Notes: a model not told the origin generated them from the letters alone. A stretch of 64,000 nucleotides of DNA from Roseateles sp. SL47 (GCF_026625885.1 NZ_CP113068.1:2170001-2234000), one strand, 5' to 3'; positions 17,357 through 26,084 are shown, counted from the stretch's first letter. Made by a program: numbers and translations.

Positions 17357-18394
17357 ATGCCTCAGGTCGTTGATCACCTTGCGGAGCTCACCGGTTTTCG
17401 TGACCGTGACGTCATGGACGTCACACTGGTCACGGCACTCCGGGATCTCCTTGAAACCCCGGCCTCGGTGGCGATCTACCGGAGCGTGGGAGAGCCCGGC
17501 CAGCAACGCTGGCTGACCCGGGCCCGCCTGCGTGCTGAAGACACTGTTGCCACCGCCGACTCGGTCTGGGTCGACCCCGAAACGCTGCCCCGTCTGGAAG
17601 ATCTGCCGCGCCGGCATCAGTGCCTGAAGGAACGCGCCATCCTGCAGGACCGCGACCACAAGCAGTGGGTGACCTACTTCCCCTTGGCCACCGAACGCGA
17701 CGTCATCGGTGTGCTGGAACTGCAGACCGGCAGCCGTCCGCGGCCGTCCGCACAGCGCCTGGTCACCAGCGTGCTGCGCATTTATCACAACTTCCAGGGG
17801 CTGCTGGATTACAGCGAGCGCGACACCCTCACCGGCCTGCTCAATCGCAAGACCTTCGACGAGAGTTTCCTCAAAGCCGTCTCTGAGCTGCCGCTGCGGT
17901 CACCATCGTCCAGCCAGGAAGAACGCCGCCAGGTGGAAGTGCATCCGCAGTATTGGCTGGGCGTGCTGGACATTGACCATTTCAAATCGATCAATGACCG
18001 GTTCGGCCATTTGATTGGCGATGAAGTGTTGCTGCTGTTGTCCCGGCTCATGCGCAATACCTTCCGCTTCAATGACCTGCTTTATCGCTTTGGCGGCGAA
18101 GAATTCGTGGTGCTGATGCGCTGCGAAAACGAAGAGGACGCTGCTCACGCGTTTGAGCGTTTCCGCTACAACACCGAGCAATACGCCTTCCCGCAGGTGG
18201 GGCGCATCACGGTCAGCATTGGCTTCACGCAAATCCGTGCCGGGGATTCCCCCGCCGGGGCGTTTGAGCGGGCGGACAAGGCGGTCTATCACGCCAAGGG
18301 TGCCGGCCGGAATCAGGTGCAAAGCCATGCGGCGCTGATTGCGCAGGGGCAGATGTCCGAAGCCAATCACCTCAGCGACGTCGAGCTGTTCTGA
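17357..18394 (+). CDS. diguanylate cyclase with GAF-like N-terminal domain
   Basis: A 345-residue predicted soluble enzyme that makes c-di-GMP from two GTP. Residues 1-150 look like a GAF-type sensory fold. The GGDEF domain (about 160-335) has the active-site signature GGEEF at residues 246-250 and, five residues upstream, the product-inhibition site R237-F-N-D240. It should therefore be both active and feedback-inhibited. 'DIDHFKSINDRFGH' supplies the metal-binding aspartates. The gene begins 34 bases after chpA on the same strand, which suggests co-transcription and a route from Pil-Chp signalling to c-di-GMP; that link is inference. No convincing ribosome site precedes the ATG. Confidence 0.93.
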   Translation: MPQVVDHLAELTGFRDRDVMDVTLVTALRDLLETPASVAIYRSVGEPGQQRWLTRARLRAEDTVATADSVWVDPETLPRLEDLPRRHQCLKERAILQDRDHKQWVTYFPLATERDVIGVLELQTGSRPRPSAQRLVTSVLRIYHNFQGLLDYSERDTLTGLLNRKTFDESFLKAVSELPLRSPSSSQEERRQVEVHPQYWLGVLDIDHFKSINDRFGHLIGDEVLLLLSRLMRNTFRFNDLLYRFGGEEFVVLMRCENEEDAAHAFERFRYNTEQYAFPQVGRITVSIGFTQIRAGDSPAGAFERADKAVYHAKGAGRNQVQSHAALIAQGQMSEANHLSDVELF

Positions 18395-18445
18395 GCCGCG
18401 TCTGCATGCCGGACAAGGTCCGGCGGCCTATTCTTCTCATTGCGC

Positions 18446-18478
18446 CCTCCCTTTCCCCTCCCTTTCCCCTCCCTTTCC
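18446..18478 (+). repeat. 11-base pyrimidine tandem repeat (3 copies)
   Basis: Three exact copies of CCTCCCTTTCC followed by more C. The minus strand therefore carries a series of G3-G4 runs that could fold as a G-quadruplex. It lies in the 291-base gap between the cyclase gene and the CHASE3 kinase gene. Confidence 0.85.
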
Positions 18479-18561
18479 CCCCATTTCGCGCCGATTTCCG
18501 ATGACGGCGCCGCATGACGGGCTTGCATTTATGGCCGCCCGCCTCTAGCGTAGGGGGGGCA

Positions 18562-18578
18562 CCAATCTGTGCGATTGG
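18562..18578 (+). promoter_or_regulatory. inverted repeat, possible operator of the CHASE3 kinase operon
   Basis: CCAATC-TGTGC-GATTGG is a perfect 6-base inverted repeat, extended by GC/GC one base further out. It is about 108 bases upstream of the chosen kinase start. No clear promoter hexamers could be paired with it. Confidence 0.35.
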
Positions 18579-18685
18579 CGCGCAAGATGGTTGCTGGCCT
18601 GATGTCATGGCGATGCGTCGTCCAAGCGTCGTCCAAGGGCAGCGACTGCAGGGCCATTCAAGAGGGCCGAAAGGTCCCCACATGC

Positions 18686-20146
18686 ATGCGTTTTCTGAGC
18701 TTCCCGGTGGCTGCGGGGCTGCTGCTGGCCGGTTGCGTGGCTTTTATCGCCACCGCCTACGGTGAATACAGAAGCCTGGGCGAATTGACCCGCCTGGAGA
18801 ATGTGCGTGCCCATGCCTTGAGCACGCAGGCGCTGATCAGCCGCTTGAATCACCTGCTGGTGGACCTGGAAACCGGCCAGCGAGGTTTCCTCATCACAGG
18901 GGATGCCAGCTTCCTCGAACCCTACGATCATGGCCTGCGGGAACTGGACCCGCGTTATGGCGAGTTGAAGGCCGCCCTGCAAAGCTCCGGCGATGCGCAG
19001 GAGGCCGCCATTGCGCGGCTGGACCGCCTGATTGCCGACCGTCGGGTGCAACTGGCCCAGAATGTGGACAGCCGCTGGAAACAGGGCGAGGCCGCCATCC
19101 GCAATGTGCAGGCCTGGGTGGCCGGCAAGCAGTTGATGGACGAAATCCGCGGCGAGCTGGACCGGCTGGATGCGCTGCAGCAGCAGCGCATCAACGACAT
19201 CGAGATCGAGGTCCGGGACCAGCAGGAGCAGACCGCCCTGCTGGCCCAGATCCTTCCCGTGGTGGGCGGGGCCCTGGTCGCCGCCGCGCTGGTGGCGCTC
19301 TGGCTGGAGCGGGAACGCCGCGACGAAGCGGAGCGGGCCCTGCGCGACAGTCATGCCCAGTTGGAAACGGTGGTGGGCCTGCGCACCCTGGCCTTGCGGG
19401 AAGCCCTGGACCGCATCCAGAGCTTCGCCGCCGAGCTGGACCGGAGTGTCGAAGGCGAACGCCGCCGGCTGGCGCGTGAGGTGCATGATCAGCTGGGCCA
19501 ACTGGGGACGGCCAGCAAAATGCTGGTGATGTCGCTCACCCGCAAGATGACGCCGACCAAGGAGCCGATGCTGGACGAGTTGCTGGCGATTGCCGACGAC
19601 GTCATCGGCGCGGCCCGGCGCATTGCCTCCAGCCTGCGCCCGCCGCTGCTGGATGACTTCGGTTTCGCAGCGGCCGTGCAGCATTACGCCCAGGGGCTGG
19701 AACGACAGTCCGGCCTGGTCGTCACGCTGGACCTGGCGACCGATGAAGGATTGGATGTCGAGCAGCACAACCAGTTGTTCCGTCTGCTGCAGGAGGCCGC
19801 CACCAACGTGCTGCGGCATGCGAAGGCGCAGCATCTGGTGATCGAGTCACGCCTTGAAGGGAACGACTATTGCCTGCGTATCCAGGATGATGGCGTGGGG
19901 CCCGGACATGTCCGGGCCGACGCGTGCGGGTTGAGAAACATGCACGAGCGCGCCGTGCTGGCGGGGGGCGACATGGCGTTCGGCCCGGCCCCCGGGCAGG
20001 GAACACGGGTGGAAGTGCGCGTGCCGTTGAAAGCGGCGGTTCAGACGTCGGCGTTAAGCTCGTTGCCAGCGCCGGGCGCCACCGCCACGTCCAGAACTGA
20101 TGCCATTGAGAGCGAGGAGGGTTGGGATGAGGTTTCTGATCGTTGA
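18686..20146 (+). CDS. CHASE3-domain sensor histidine kinase (NarL/DesK-type)
   Basis: A 486-residue inner-membrane sensor kinase. Transmembrane segment 1 (FPVAAGLLLAGCVAFIATAY) is followed by a periplasmic CHASE3 domain (about residues 30-190, with 'LNHLLVDLETGQRGFLITGD'), transmembrane segment 2 (ILPVVGGALVAAALVALWL), and a coiled coil. The HisKA_3 helix follows, with phospho-acceptor His267 in 'AREVHDQLGQL', then a HATPase domain ('EAATNVLRHAKA', 'DDGVGPG'). The start at 18686 is chosen because the membrane anchor begins there; the frame is open further upstream and the ribosome site (AAGGT) is weak. It overlaps the following regulator gene by 20 bases, so they form a two-component pair. 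Confidence 0.9.
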   Translation: MRFLSFPVAAGLLLAGCVAFIATAYGEYRSLGELTRLENVRAHALSTQALISRLNHLLVDLETGQRGFLITGDASFLEPYDHGLRELDPRYGELKAALQSSGDAQEAAIARLDRLIADRRVQLAQNVDSRWKQGEAAIRNVQAWVAGKQLMDEIRGELDRLDALQQQRINDIEIEVRDQQEQTALLAQILPVVGGALVAAALVALWLERERRDEAERALRDSHAQLETVVGLRTLALREALDRIQSFAAELDRSVEGERRRLAREVHDQLGQLGTASKMLVMSLTRKMTPTKEPMLDELLAIADDVIGAARRIASSLRPPLLDDFGFAAAVQHYAQGLERQSGLVVTLDLATDEGLDVEQHNQLFRLLQEAATNVLRHAKAQHLVIESRLEGNDYCLRIQDDGVGPGHVRADACGLRNMHERAVLAGGDMAFGPAPGQGTRVEVRVPLKAAVQTSALSSLPAPGATATSRTDAIESEEGWDEVSDR

Positions 20147-20765
20147 TGACCATCCGATCATGCGGCTGGGGGTCAAGCAGCTGATCCATGCCCATTGGCC
20201 TGAGGCCCAGATTGATGAAGCGCCCACCATTGCAGAGGCGCTGCAACTCGGCCAGGCCCATGCGCCGTCGGCCATTGTGCTGGACCTGTCCCTGCCGGAC
20301 GCCACCGGCACCGAAGGCGCCAGCCGCATTCTTCGCGCCATCAAGGGCGTGCCGGTGCTGGTGCTCAGCCTGAATGCCGAATCCGCCTATGCGGCGCGGC
20401 TGCTGCAGATGGGCGTGTCCGGCTATCTGCCCAAGGACAAGGCCACCGACGAACTGGTGCAGGCCCTGCAGCGCCTGCTGGCCGGCGGGCGTTATGTCAC
20501 CGCCGCCATGGCGGACCACCTGCTGGGGCTGCTCAGCGGCCATGCGCCCAACCAATTGCCGCATGAACAGCTGTCCGCCCAGGAGCATCGGGTGATGCTG
20601 TTGATTGCCGCCGGCAAGACCCCGGCAGAGATTGCCGAGACCATGCACCTGTCGGCCAAGACGGTGGGCACCTACCGTGCACGCATCCTGGAAAAAACGG
20701 GTTGGCGCAACAACACCGAACTGACCAAATACTGTCTTCAGCAGGGGTTGACCGACGCGACCTGA
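20127..20765 (+). CDS. LuxR/NarL-family response regulator
   Basis: A 212-residue two-domain regulator. Its receiver has 'IVDDHPIMR' and Asp53 in 'IVLDLSLPDATG'; Lys follows in 'GYLPKDKA'. The C-terminal helix-turn-helix is of LuxR type ('KTPAEIAETMHLSAKTVGTYRARILEKTG'). A strong GAGGAGG site lies six bases before ATG 20127, within the end of the upstream kinase gene, showing translational coupling. It is the likely phospho-partner of that kinase. The target genes are not evident. Confidence 0.93.
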   Translation: MRFLIVDDHPIMRLGVKQLIHAHWPEAQIDEAPTIAEALQLGQAHAPSAIVLDLSLPDATGTEGASRILRAIKGVPVLVLSLNAESAYAARLLQMGVSGYLPKDKATDELVQALQRLLAGGRYVTAAMADHLLGLLSGHAPNQLPHEQLSAQEHRVMLLIAAGKTPAEIAETMHLSAKTVGTYRARILEKTGWRNNTELTKYCLQQGLTDAT

Positions 20766-20998
20766 AGACCCCGTGCGGCCAAGCGCACGACAGGTCCCGG
20801 CAACGGCCTGGACCTGCGGCGCCGACGTGTTTGTCACCGAACTACCGCTACCCTGACGCTGTAGGTCATTTCAGTACATCCGCTGCGGCGAGCGTCCGAC
20901 ATCCGCATGCGTGGGCTGCTTCTGACCGATCCCGTGCGGCGGGCCCAAGATGTGGTCCATGCCGTTTAACCAGGAACGGCGCCAGATGAAAGCGTCCC

Positions 20999-21883
20999 AT
21001 GGATATCTTCCTCGTCGAGGACTCTGCCGCGATTCGACGACTGTTGGCGGCCCGGCTCGACACCCTGCCGGGTGCCCGTGTGGTCGGCGAGGCCGAAGGG
21101 GCGCCGCAGGCGATTGCGCTGATCGACTGGCTGCAACCCGCCACGGTGCTGCTGGACATGAACCTCGCCATCGGTACCGGGCTGGATGTGCTGCGTGCCC
21201 TGCGCGGCCGCGGCTACCAGGGACGCATCCTGATGCTCAGCCATCAGCCGGCCGAGGTGTATCACGATCTCTGCATCAAGGCGGGCGCTGATGGTTTTTA
21301 TGACAAGGGCACCGGGCTGGAGACCTTGTTTGCGGATCTGGAAGAGCTGCTGCAGAGTGAGCGGGTCAGTGGCAAGCAGACCCATGTGTCGCCGCTGCTG
21401 CGGGACACGGTGACCGGCCTGCTCGGCCAGGTGGCCCTGCTGGAGCGGCTGGACCAGGTGCTGCGCCTGCTGCGCTCCAACCCGCAACCGGTGGCCGTTG
21501 CTGTGGTGGTGCTGCGAGGCTTGCAGGCGTTGATGCAGTCCCATGGACCGGCGGCCACAGCGCCGATGCTGGTGGAACTGGGGCAGCGGCTGAAGAGCTG
21601 CACCGGCGAGAACGACCTGCTGGCCCGCCACGCCGACGAGCAGTTCGCCCTGGTGGTCACGCGGGTGGAACACGCCGATGCCGCTGAGGCGCTGGCCCGG
21701 CGGCTGGAGGAAGCCCTGCGTCATCCGTTCCAGCTGGCAGGGCGCCCGCTGGTGCTGCACAACTCGGTGGGGGTGGCCAACTATCCCCGCGACGCCATCA
21801 GCGCGCGAGGGCTGCTGACCCTGGCCGAATGCCGCGCCCATGGGCAATGCCTGCCGTCGGACGGCAGCGTGGTGGTGCACTGA
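20999..21883 (+). CDS. response regulator with degenerate GGDEF domain
   Basis: A 294-residue protein. The N-terminal receiver (1-120) has 'IFLVEDSAAIRRLL' and phospho-acceptor Asp53 in 'VLLDMNLAIGTG', with Lys in 'GFYDKG'. The C-terminal part (about 140-285) follows the GGDEF fold ('LLGQVALLERLDQVL', 'HNSVGVANYPRDA'), but the catalytic loop reads RHADEQF in place of GGDEF and the metal-binding aspartates are absent. It should not make c-di-GMP, and might act as a binding or dimerisation module. It follows the LuxR regulator after 233 bases on the same strand. The ribosome site is poor. The GGDEF assignment is by pattern and is less certain than the receiver. Confidence 0.8.
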   Translation: MDIFLVEDSAAIRRLLAARLDTLPGARVVGEAEGAPQAIALIDWLQPATVLLDMNLAIGTGLDVLRALRGRGYQGRILMLSHQPAEVYHDLCIKAGADGFYDKGTGLETLFADLEELLQSERVSGKQTHVSPLLRDTVTGLLGQVALLERLDQVLRLLRSNPQPVAVAVVVLRGLQALMQSHGPAATAPMLVELGQRLKSCTGENDLLARHADEQFALVVTRVEHADAAEALARRLEEALRHPFQLAGRPLVLHNSVGVANYPRDAISARGLLTLAECRAHGQCLPSDGSVVVH

Positions 21884-21920
21884 GCGGAGCGCCCGCGCCC
21901 CCGCAGGCTCCCGCCAGGTG

Positions 21921-23429
21921 TCAGGCCTCGGCAGCGTCGCCAGGCAGCTGCCGGTCCTTGACGACCGAATACCGGTCCAGCGTGGCCACGCGGGCCACGT
22001 CATGCCGCACGATGGGTTCGGGATAGTCCCGACCCAGCGCCACGCCACAGGCCTGCAGTTCCACCGGCCTTGCCGTCCACGGTGCATGAATCAGCTTGGG
22101 CGGCAGCCTGGCCAGTGCCGGCAGGTAGCGTTTGATGAACTTGCCGTCGGCATCGAATTTCTCGCTCTGGCTCACCGGGTTGAAGATGCGGAAGTAGGGC
22201 TGGGCATCACAGCCGCTCGATGCGGCCCACTGCCAGCCGCCGTTGTTGGCCGCCAGGTCAAAGTCCAGCAGTTGCCGGGCGAAATACTGTTCCCCCCAGC
22301 GCCAGTCGATGCCCAGGTCCTTGATCAGGAAGCTGGCCGTCACCATGCGCAGCCGGTTGTGCATGTAGCCGGTGTCGTTGAGCTGCTTCATGGCCGCGTC
22401 CACGATCGGGTAGCCGGTCCGGCCTTCACACCAGGCGTTGAACAAGGCCTCGGCGTCCGGCCCGGTCTCCCAGCAGATCCGGTCGTATTCGGGCCGGAAG
22501 GCGCGCTCCACCACATGCGGATGGTGGTGCATCACCTGATGATAAAAATCCCGCCAAACCAGCTCGGACAACCAGGTCTGCGCGCCTTCATCGCCCTTGT
22601 TGGCGCGGGCCCAGGCCTCGCGCGCAGCCTGACGGATGGACAGCGTGCCAAAACGCAGATGCACGCTCAGGTAGCTGGGGCCCTTGACCGCTGGGAAGTC
22701 CCGCTGCTCGTCATAGCGGTCGATGCGGGTGAGGAAGTCCTTGAAGAGGCGCTGGGCGCCATCGCTGCCCTCCAGCAAGGTGGGGTTGATGTCCACTGGC
22801 TGGAAGCCGATGTCCTTCAAGGTGGGGATGTGCCGGTGCGGCGTTGGGGCCAGCCGGGCCGCATACCGGTGTACCGGATAGGCACTGAGATAAAAGTCGG
22901 TGACCGTCTTGAGCCAGTTGTTCTTGTAGGGTGTGAAGACCCCATACGGCTGCCGGCTCCCGGTCAGGATCTCGGAACGCTCGAAGATGACATGGTCCTT
23001 GAAACTGTGGACCGCCACCCCCCGCGCCCGCAGAGCCTCGCCCACGGCCGCATCGCGCTGCAGAGCCTGCGGCTCATCGTCATGGTTGACATAGACCGCA
23101 CCCGCGCCGAGTTCGGCCACCAGCGCCGGCAGTTCCTGCCCGGCACGGCCGTGGCGCACGATCAGCCCGGCGCCGTGGGCCAGCCGGTGCAGATCGGCAT
23201 CGAGCACGCGCAGCGCGTCCAGGATGAAGGCGACACGGCGGTCGGCCCGTGGGAGCAGGTCCAGGATGTCGGTGTCCAGCACAAAGCCGCAATACACCCG
23301 CTCGTGCCGCCGGAGCGCGTGATAGAGCGCCGCATGGTCTTCGGCCCGCAGATCCCTGCGAAACCAGACGAGGGCGGTGTTCGGATCAGGGGCGGCGGTC
23401 GAGGCGCTGGTGGAAGAAGCGTTCGTCAT
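21921..23429 (-). CDS. phrB: deoxyribodipyrimidine photolyase (cryptochrome/photolyase family)
   Basis: A 502-residue flavoprotein of the class I CPD photolyase family, which uses blue light to split cyclobutane pyrimidine dimers. The N-terminal Rossmann part begins 'ALVWFRRDLRAEDHAAL', the standard antenna-domain opening. The C-terminal FAD domain carries 'RTGYPIVDAAMKQL', 'MHNRLRMVTASFL', 'WGEQYFARQLLDFDLAANN' and 'GWQWAASSGCDAQPYFRIF', the residues that bind FAD and the flipped-out lesion. The start at ATG 23429 avoids an unlike 45-residue extension that would overlap yqgE; no clear ribosome site is present. It diverges from yqgE and converges with the receiver/GGDEF gene. Confidence 0.95.
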   Translation of the reverse strand: MTNASSTSASTAAPDPNTALVWFRRDLRAEDHAALYHALRRHERVYCGFVLDTDILDLLPRADRRVAFILDALRVLDADLHRLAHGAGLIVRHGRAGQELPALVAELGAGAVYVNHDDEPQALQRDAAVGEALRARGVAVHSFKDHVIFERSEILTGSRQPYGVFTPYKNNWLKTVTDFYLSAYPVHRYAARLAPTPHRHIPTLKDIGFQPVDINPTLLEGSDGAQRLFKDFLTRIDRYDEQRDFPAVKGPSYLSVHLRFGTLSIRQAAREAWARANKGDEGAQTWLSELVWRDFYHQVMHHHPHVVERAFRPEYDRICWETGPDAEALFNAWCEGRTGYPIVDAAMKQLNDTGYMHNRLRMVTASFLIKDLGIDWRWGEQYFARQLLDFDLAANNGGWQWAASSGCDAQPYFRIFNPVSQSEKFDADGKFIKRYLPALARLPPKLIHAPWTARPVELQACGVALGRDYPEPIVRHDVARVATLDRYSVVKDRQLPGDAAEA

Positions 23430-23450
23430 GGACGGGGAGTGTCGGTGAAA

Positions 23451-23456
23451 TAGAAT
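23451..23456 (+). promoter_or_regulatory. candidate -10 box immediately before yqgE
   Basis: TAGAAT ends only six bases before the yqgE ATG. If it is used, transcription would begin at or next to the start codon and give a leaderless message. No good -35 hexamer is seen. Confidence 0.35.
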
Positions 23457-23462
23457 GCCCGC

Positions 23463-24041
23463 ATGTCCAAGGACCGCATCGATCTGACCAACCAGTTCCT
23501 GATCGCCATGCCGGGCATGGTGGACGAGACCTTTGCCGGGTCGGTGGTCTACCTGTGCGAGCACAACGAAAAGGGCGCCCTCGGGCTGGTCATCAACAAG
23601 CCGATTTCATTGACCCTGGGCAACCTGTTCGAGAAGGTCGAACTGGAGTTGCCGGATGAGTCCATGGCGGCACGGCCGGTGTTTTACGGCGGCCCGGTGC
23701 AGACCGAACGCGGTTTTGTGCTGCACGAGCCGCTGGACGCGCAGGGCAATCACTACAACGCAACGCTGGCAGTGCCCGGCGGGCTGGAGATGACCACCAG
23801 CCGGGATGTGCTGGAGGCGCTCTCCAATGGCGCCGGCCCGAAGCGCGTGCTGATCACGCTGGGCTACAGCGGATGGGCGGCCGGGCAGCTGGAAGAAGAG
23901 CTGGGCCGCAACGGCTGGATCACGGTGGATGCTGCGCCGGAGATCATCTTCGAAACCCCGATCGAGGAGCGCTACGAAAAGGCGCTGGCCCTGCTGGGCA
24001 TCGATCCCCGCATGCTGAGTCAACAAACTGGGCATGCGTAG
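23463..24041 (+). CDS. yqgE: YqgE/AlgH family protein
   Basis: A 192-residue member of UPF0301 (YqgE/AlgH). The opening 'LTNQFLIAMPGMVDETFAGSVVYLCEH' and 'GALGLVINKP' are family hallmarks, as is 'FYGGPVQTERGFVLH' and 'LGYSGWAAGQLEEEL'. Structures are known but the biochemical role is not; AlgH was named from alginate regulation in Pseudomonas. It is nearly always next to ruvX (yqgF), as here, separated only by a 190-base repeat block. Confidence 0.94.
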   Translation: MSKDRIDLTNQFLIAMPGMVDETFAGSVVYLCEHNEKGALGLVINKPISLTLGNLFEKVELELPDESMAARPVFYGGPVQTERGFVLHEPLDAQGNHYNATLAVPGGLEMTTSRDVLEALSNGAGPKRVLITLGYSGWAAGQLEEELGRNGWITVDAAPEIIFETPIEERYEKALALLGIDPRMLSQQTGHA

Positions 24042-24048
24042 ATGTGGG

Positions 24049-24192
24049 CCCCCCAGTCGCTGCGCTCCTGCCCCCGAGGGGCGCCGCCTGGTGGACTGGC
24101 GGAGCCAGATCCACGGGCGTGGCTGGGTGGAGCCCCCCAGTCGCTGCGCTCCTGCCCCCGAGGGGCGCCGCGCGGTGGGCTGGCGGAGCCAG
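24049..24192 (+). repeat. intergenic GC-rich repeat, two 60-base copies (array A)
   Basis: Copies at 24049-24108 and 24133-24192 each begin CCCCCCAGTCGCTGCGCTCC, contain a C-run/G-run core (CCCCCGAGGGG) and end GGCGGAGCCAG. They differ at a few positions near the 3-prime third. The block starts just after the yqgE stop and ends before ruvX. Its ending (GGTGG.CTGGCGGAGCCAG) also occurs in the block at 40845-40971. Confidence 0.85.
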
Positions 24193-24232
24193 TGGAGTTT
24201 GGCCAGCTCCAGGGGGCTTGGGGGGCGGTGGG

Positions 24233-24628
24233 ATGAGTGAGGGGCGGGCAGTGTCGGTGTTGGGGTTTGACTTCGGGACAAAACGGATCGGGGTGGCGAT
24301 AGGGAATCGGCTGTTGGGTACCGCGCGAGGCTTGCGGACCGTGACCGAGCAGGGCGATGCAAAGTTCGCGGCCATCACCCAGCTGATCAAGGAGTGGCAG
24401 CCCGATGCACTGGTGGTCGGCGTGCCCAGACATCCGGATGGCCAACCCCATGACATGACACAGAGAGCCCTGAAATTTGCAGGGCAGCTGCGCGGGCGCT
24501 TTCGCCTCGCCGTGATCGAAGTCGATGAACGCTATACCAGCGCCGAAGCCCAGGCTCAAGGCGCTCGCGATCTGGATGCCGCCAGCGCAGCCCTGATCCT
24601 CGAACAATATTTCCGGGAACATCCATGA
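24233..24628 (+). CDS. ruvX: putative pre-16S rRNA nuclease / Holliday junction resolvase YqgF
   Basis: A 131-residue RNase H-fold nuclease implicated in 16S rRNA 5-prime maturation. 'VLGFDFGTKRIGVAIG' holds the first catalytic aspartate, 'PDALVVGVPRHPDGQ' the second acidic strand region, 'VDERYTSAEAQ' the conserved DERxTS motif and 'LDAASAALILEQYF' the last aspartate. ATG 24233 is chosen because the upstream part of the frame is repeat sequence. Its stop overlaps the pyrR start by ATGA, so the two are translationally coupled. Confidence 0.94.
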   Translation: MSEGRAVSVLGFDFGTKRIGVAIGNRLLGTARGLRTVTEQGDAKFAAITQLIKEWQPDALVVGVPRHPDGQPHDMTQRALKFAGQLRGRFRLAVIEVDERYTSAEAQAQGARDLDAASAALILEQYFREHP

Positions 24629-25119
24629 GTACTCTTCATCTCGACGCACAAGCGCTCTACGCCGACCTGCGCCGCGGCGTGCAACGCCTGTTGCAGCCCC
24701 AGGCCGTGCTCGTCGGTATCTGGTCCGGCGGCGCCTGGCTGGCCGAACAGCTTCAGCAGGACCTGCAACTGGAAGGCCAGCACGGCGTGATCTCCAGCGC
24801 CCTGCATCGCGACGATTTCGGCTCCAAGGGCATGAGCGCCACCACCGACCACACCCGCCTGCCCTTCGATATCAACGACCGCCACATCGTGCTGATCGAC
24901 GATGTGCTCTATACCGGCCGCACCACCCGCGCCGTCATCAATGAGCTGTTTGACTTCGGCCGCCCCGCCAGCGTCACCCTGGCCGTGCTGGTGGACCGCG
25001 GTGGCCGCCAGTTGCCGATCGAGCCAGCCTTCTCCGCCGCCCGCGTCGCCCTGGCCCCCGAGCAACGCCTGCGCCTGGCCAAGGCCACCGATGGCCGCTT
25101 CAGCTTTGACGTGAAATGA
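24625..25119 (+). CDS. pyrR: bifunctional pyr operon regulator / uracil phosphoribosyltransferase PyrR
   Basis: A 164-residue type I phosphoribosyltransferase of the PyrR group. The PRPP loop is '[22 protein letters not shown]', and '[18 protein letters not shown]' is the pyrophosphate loop region. In Gram-positive bacteria PyrR binds attenuator RNA; I see no terminator/antiterminator pair in front of this operon, so here it may act mainly as an enzyme or by another route. It overlaps ruvX by ATGA at its start and pyrB by ATGA at its end, which is clear evidence of one operon. Confidence 0.9.
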   Translation: MSTLHLDAQALYADLRRGVQRLLQPQAVLVGIWSGGAWLAEQLQQDLQLEGQHGVISSALHRDDFGSKGMSATTDHTRLPFDINDRHIVLIDDVLYTGRTTRAVINELFDFGRPASVTLAVLVDRGGRQLPIEPAFSAARVALAPEQRLRLAKATDGRFSFDVK

Positions 25120-26084
25120 CCATGCTGAGTAAACGAAACCCCCAACTGAACAAGCACGGCGAGCTGGTCCACCTGCTCTCCACCGAGGGGCTGCCCCGCG
25201 CGATCATCCATCAGATCCTGGATACCGCTGGCACCTTCCTGTCGGTGAATGACCGGGAAGTGAAGAAGGTGCCGCTGCTGCGCGGCAAGTCAGTGTTCAA
25301 CCTGTTCTTCGAGAACAGCACCCGCACCCGCACTACCTTCGAGATCGCCGCCAAACGCCTGTCGGCCGATGTGATCAACCTGGACATCGCCCGCTCCAGC
25401 ACCGCCAAGGGCGAGACCCTGCTGGATACCGTGGCCAACCTGTCCGCCATGCATGCCGACATGTTTGTGGTGCGCCATAGCGAGTCCGGCGCCCCCTACC
25501 TCATCGCCCAGCACTGCGCGCCGCATGTGCATGTGGTGAATGCCGGCGATGGCCGTCATGCCCACCCCACCCAGGGGCTGCTGGACATGTACACCATCCG
25601 CCACTACAAGAAAGACTTCACCCAGCTCACCGTCGCCATCGTCGGCGACATCGTGCATTCACGGGTGGCCCGCTCCGACATCCATGCGCTCAACATCCTG
25701 GGCGTGCCCGAGATCCGCGCCGTCGGCCCCAAGACGCTGGTGCCCGGCGACCTGAAGGACATGGGCGTGCGCGTGTGCCACGACATGGCCGAAGGTGTGC
25801 GGGATGCCGACGTGATCATCATGCTGCGGCTGCAGAACGAGCGCATGAGCGGCGCGATGCTGCCCAGCGCCGGTGAGTACTTCAAGAGCTTCGGCCTGAC
25901 ACCCGACAAGCTGGCACTGGCCAAGCCGGATGCCATCGTGATGCACCCGGGCCCGATCAACCGGGGCGTGGAGATTTCGTCGAGCGTGGCCGACGGACAG
26001 CACAGCGTGATCCTGCCGCAGGTCACGTTCGGCATTGCGGTGCGGATGGCCGTGATGTCCATCCTGGCCGGCAACGAGGCCTGA
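25116..26084 (+). CDS. pyrB: aspartate carbamoyltransferase catalytic subunit
   Basis: Makes N-carbamoyl-L-aspartate, the first committed step of pyrimidine synthesis (322 residues). '[21 protein letters not shown]' (carbamoyl-phosphate loop with the STRT signature), '[18 protein letters not shown]' and '[12 protein letters not shown]' are the substrate-binding motifs. ATG 25116 overlaps the pyrR stop; a second Met at 25122 is an equally possible start. The chain is of the class that pairs with an inactive dihydroorotase homologue, and such a gene follows directly. Confidence 0.97.
   Translation: MTMLSKRNPQLNKHGELVHLLSTEGLPRAIIHQILDTAGTFLSVNDREVKKVPLLRGKSVFNLFFENSTRTRTTFEIAAKRLSADVINLDIARSSTAKGETLLDTVANLSAMHADMFVVRHSESGAPYLIAQHCAPHVHVVNAGDGRHAHPTQGLLDMYTIRHYKKDFTQLTVAIVGDIVHSRVARSDIHALNILGVPEIRAVGPKTLVPGDLKDMGVRVCHDMAEGVRDADVIIMLRLQNERMSGAMLPSAGEYFKSFGLTPDKLALAKPDAIVMHPGPINRGVEISSSVADGQHSVILPQVTFGIAVRMAVMSILAGNEA

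Noticed and set aside
13915..17358. Open frame of about 1147 codons on the minus strand, opposite chpA
   Set aside because: It is a mirror of the GC-rich codon pattern of chpA, His/Gln/Arg-rich, and shows no domain; chpA is clearly the gene.
24034..24240. Short open frames across the yqgE-ruvX gap
   Set aside because: They are translations of the GC-rich repeat copies and have no start signal or family.
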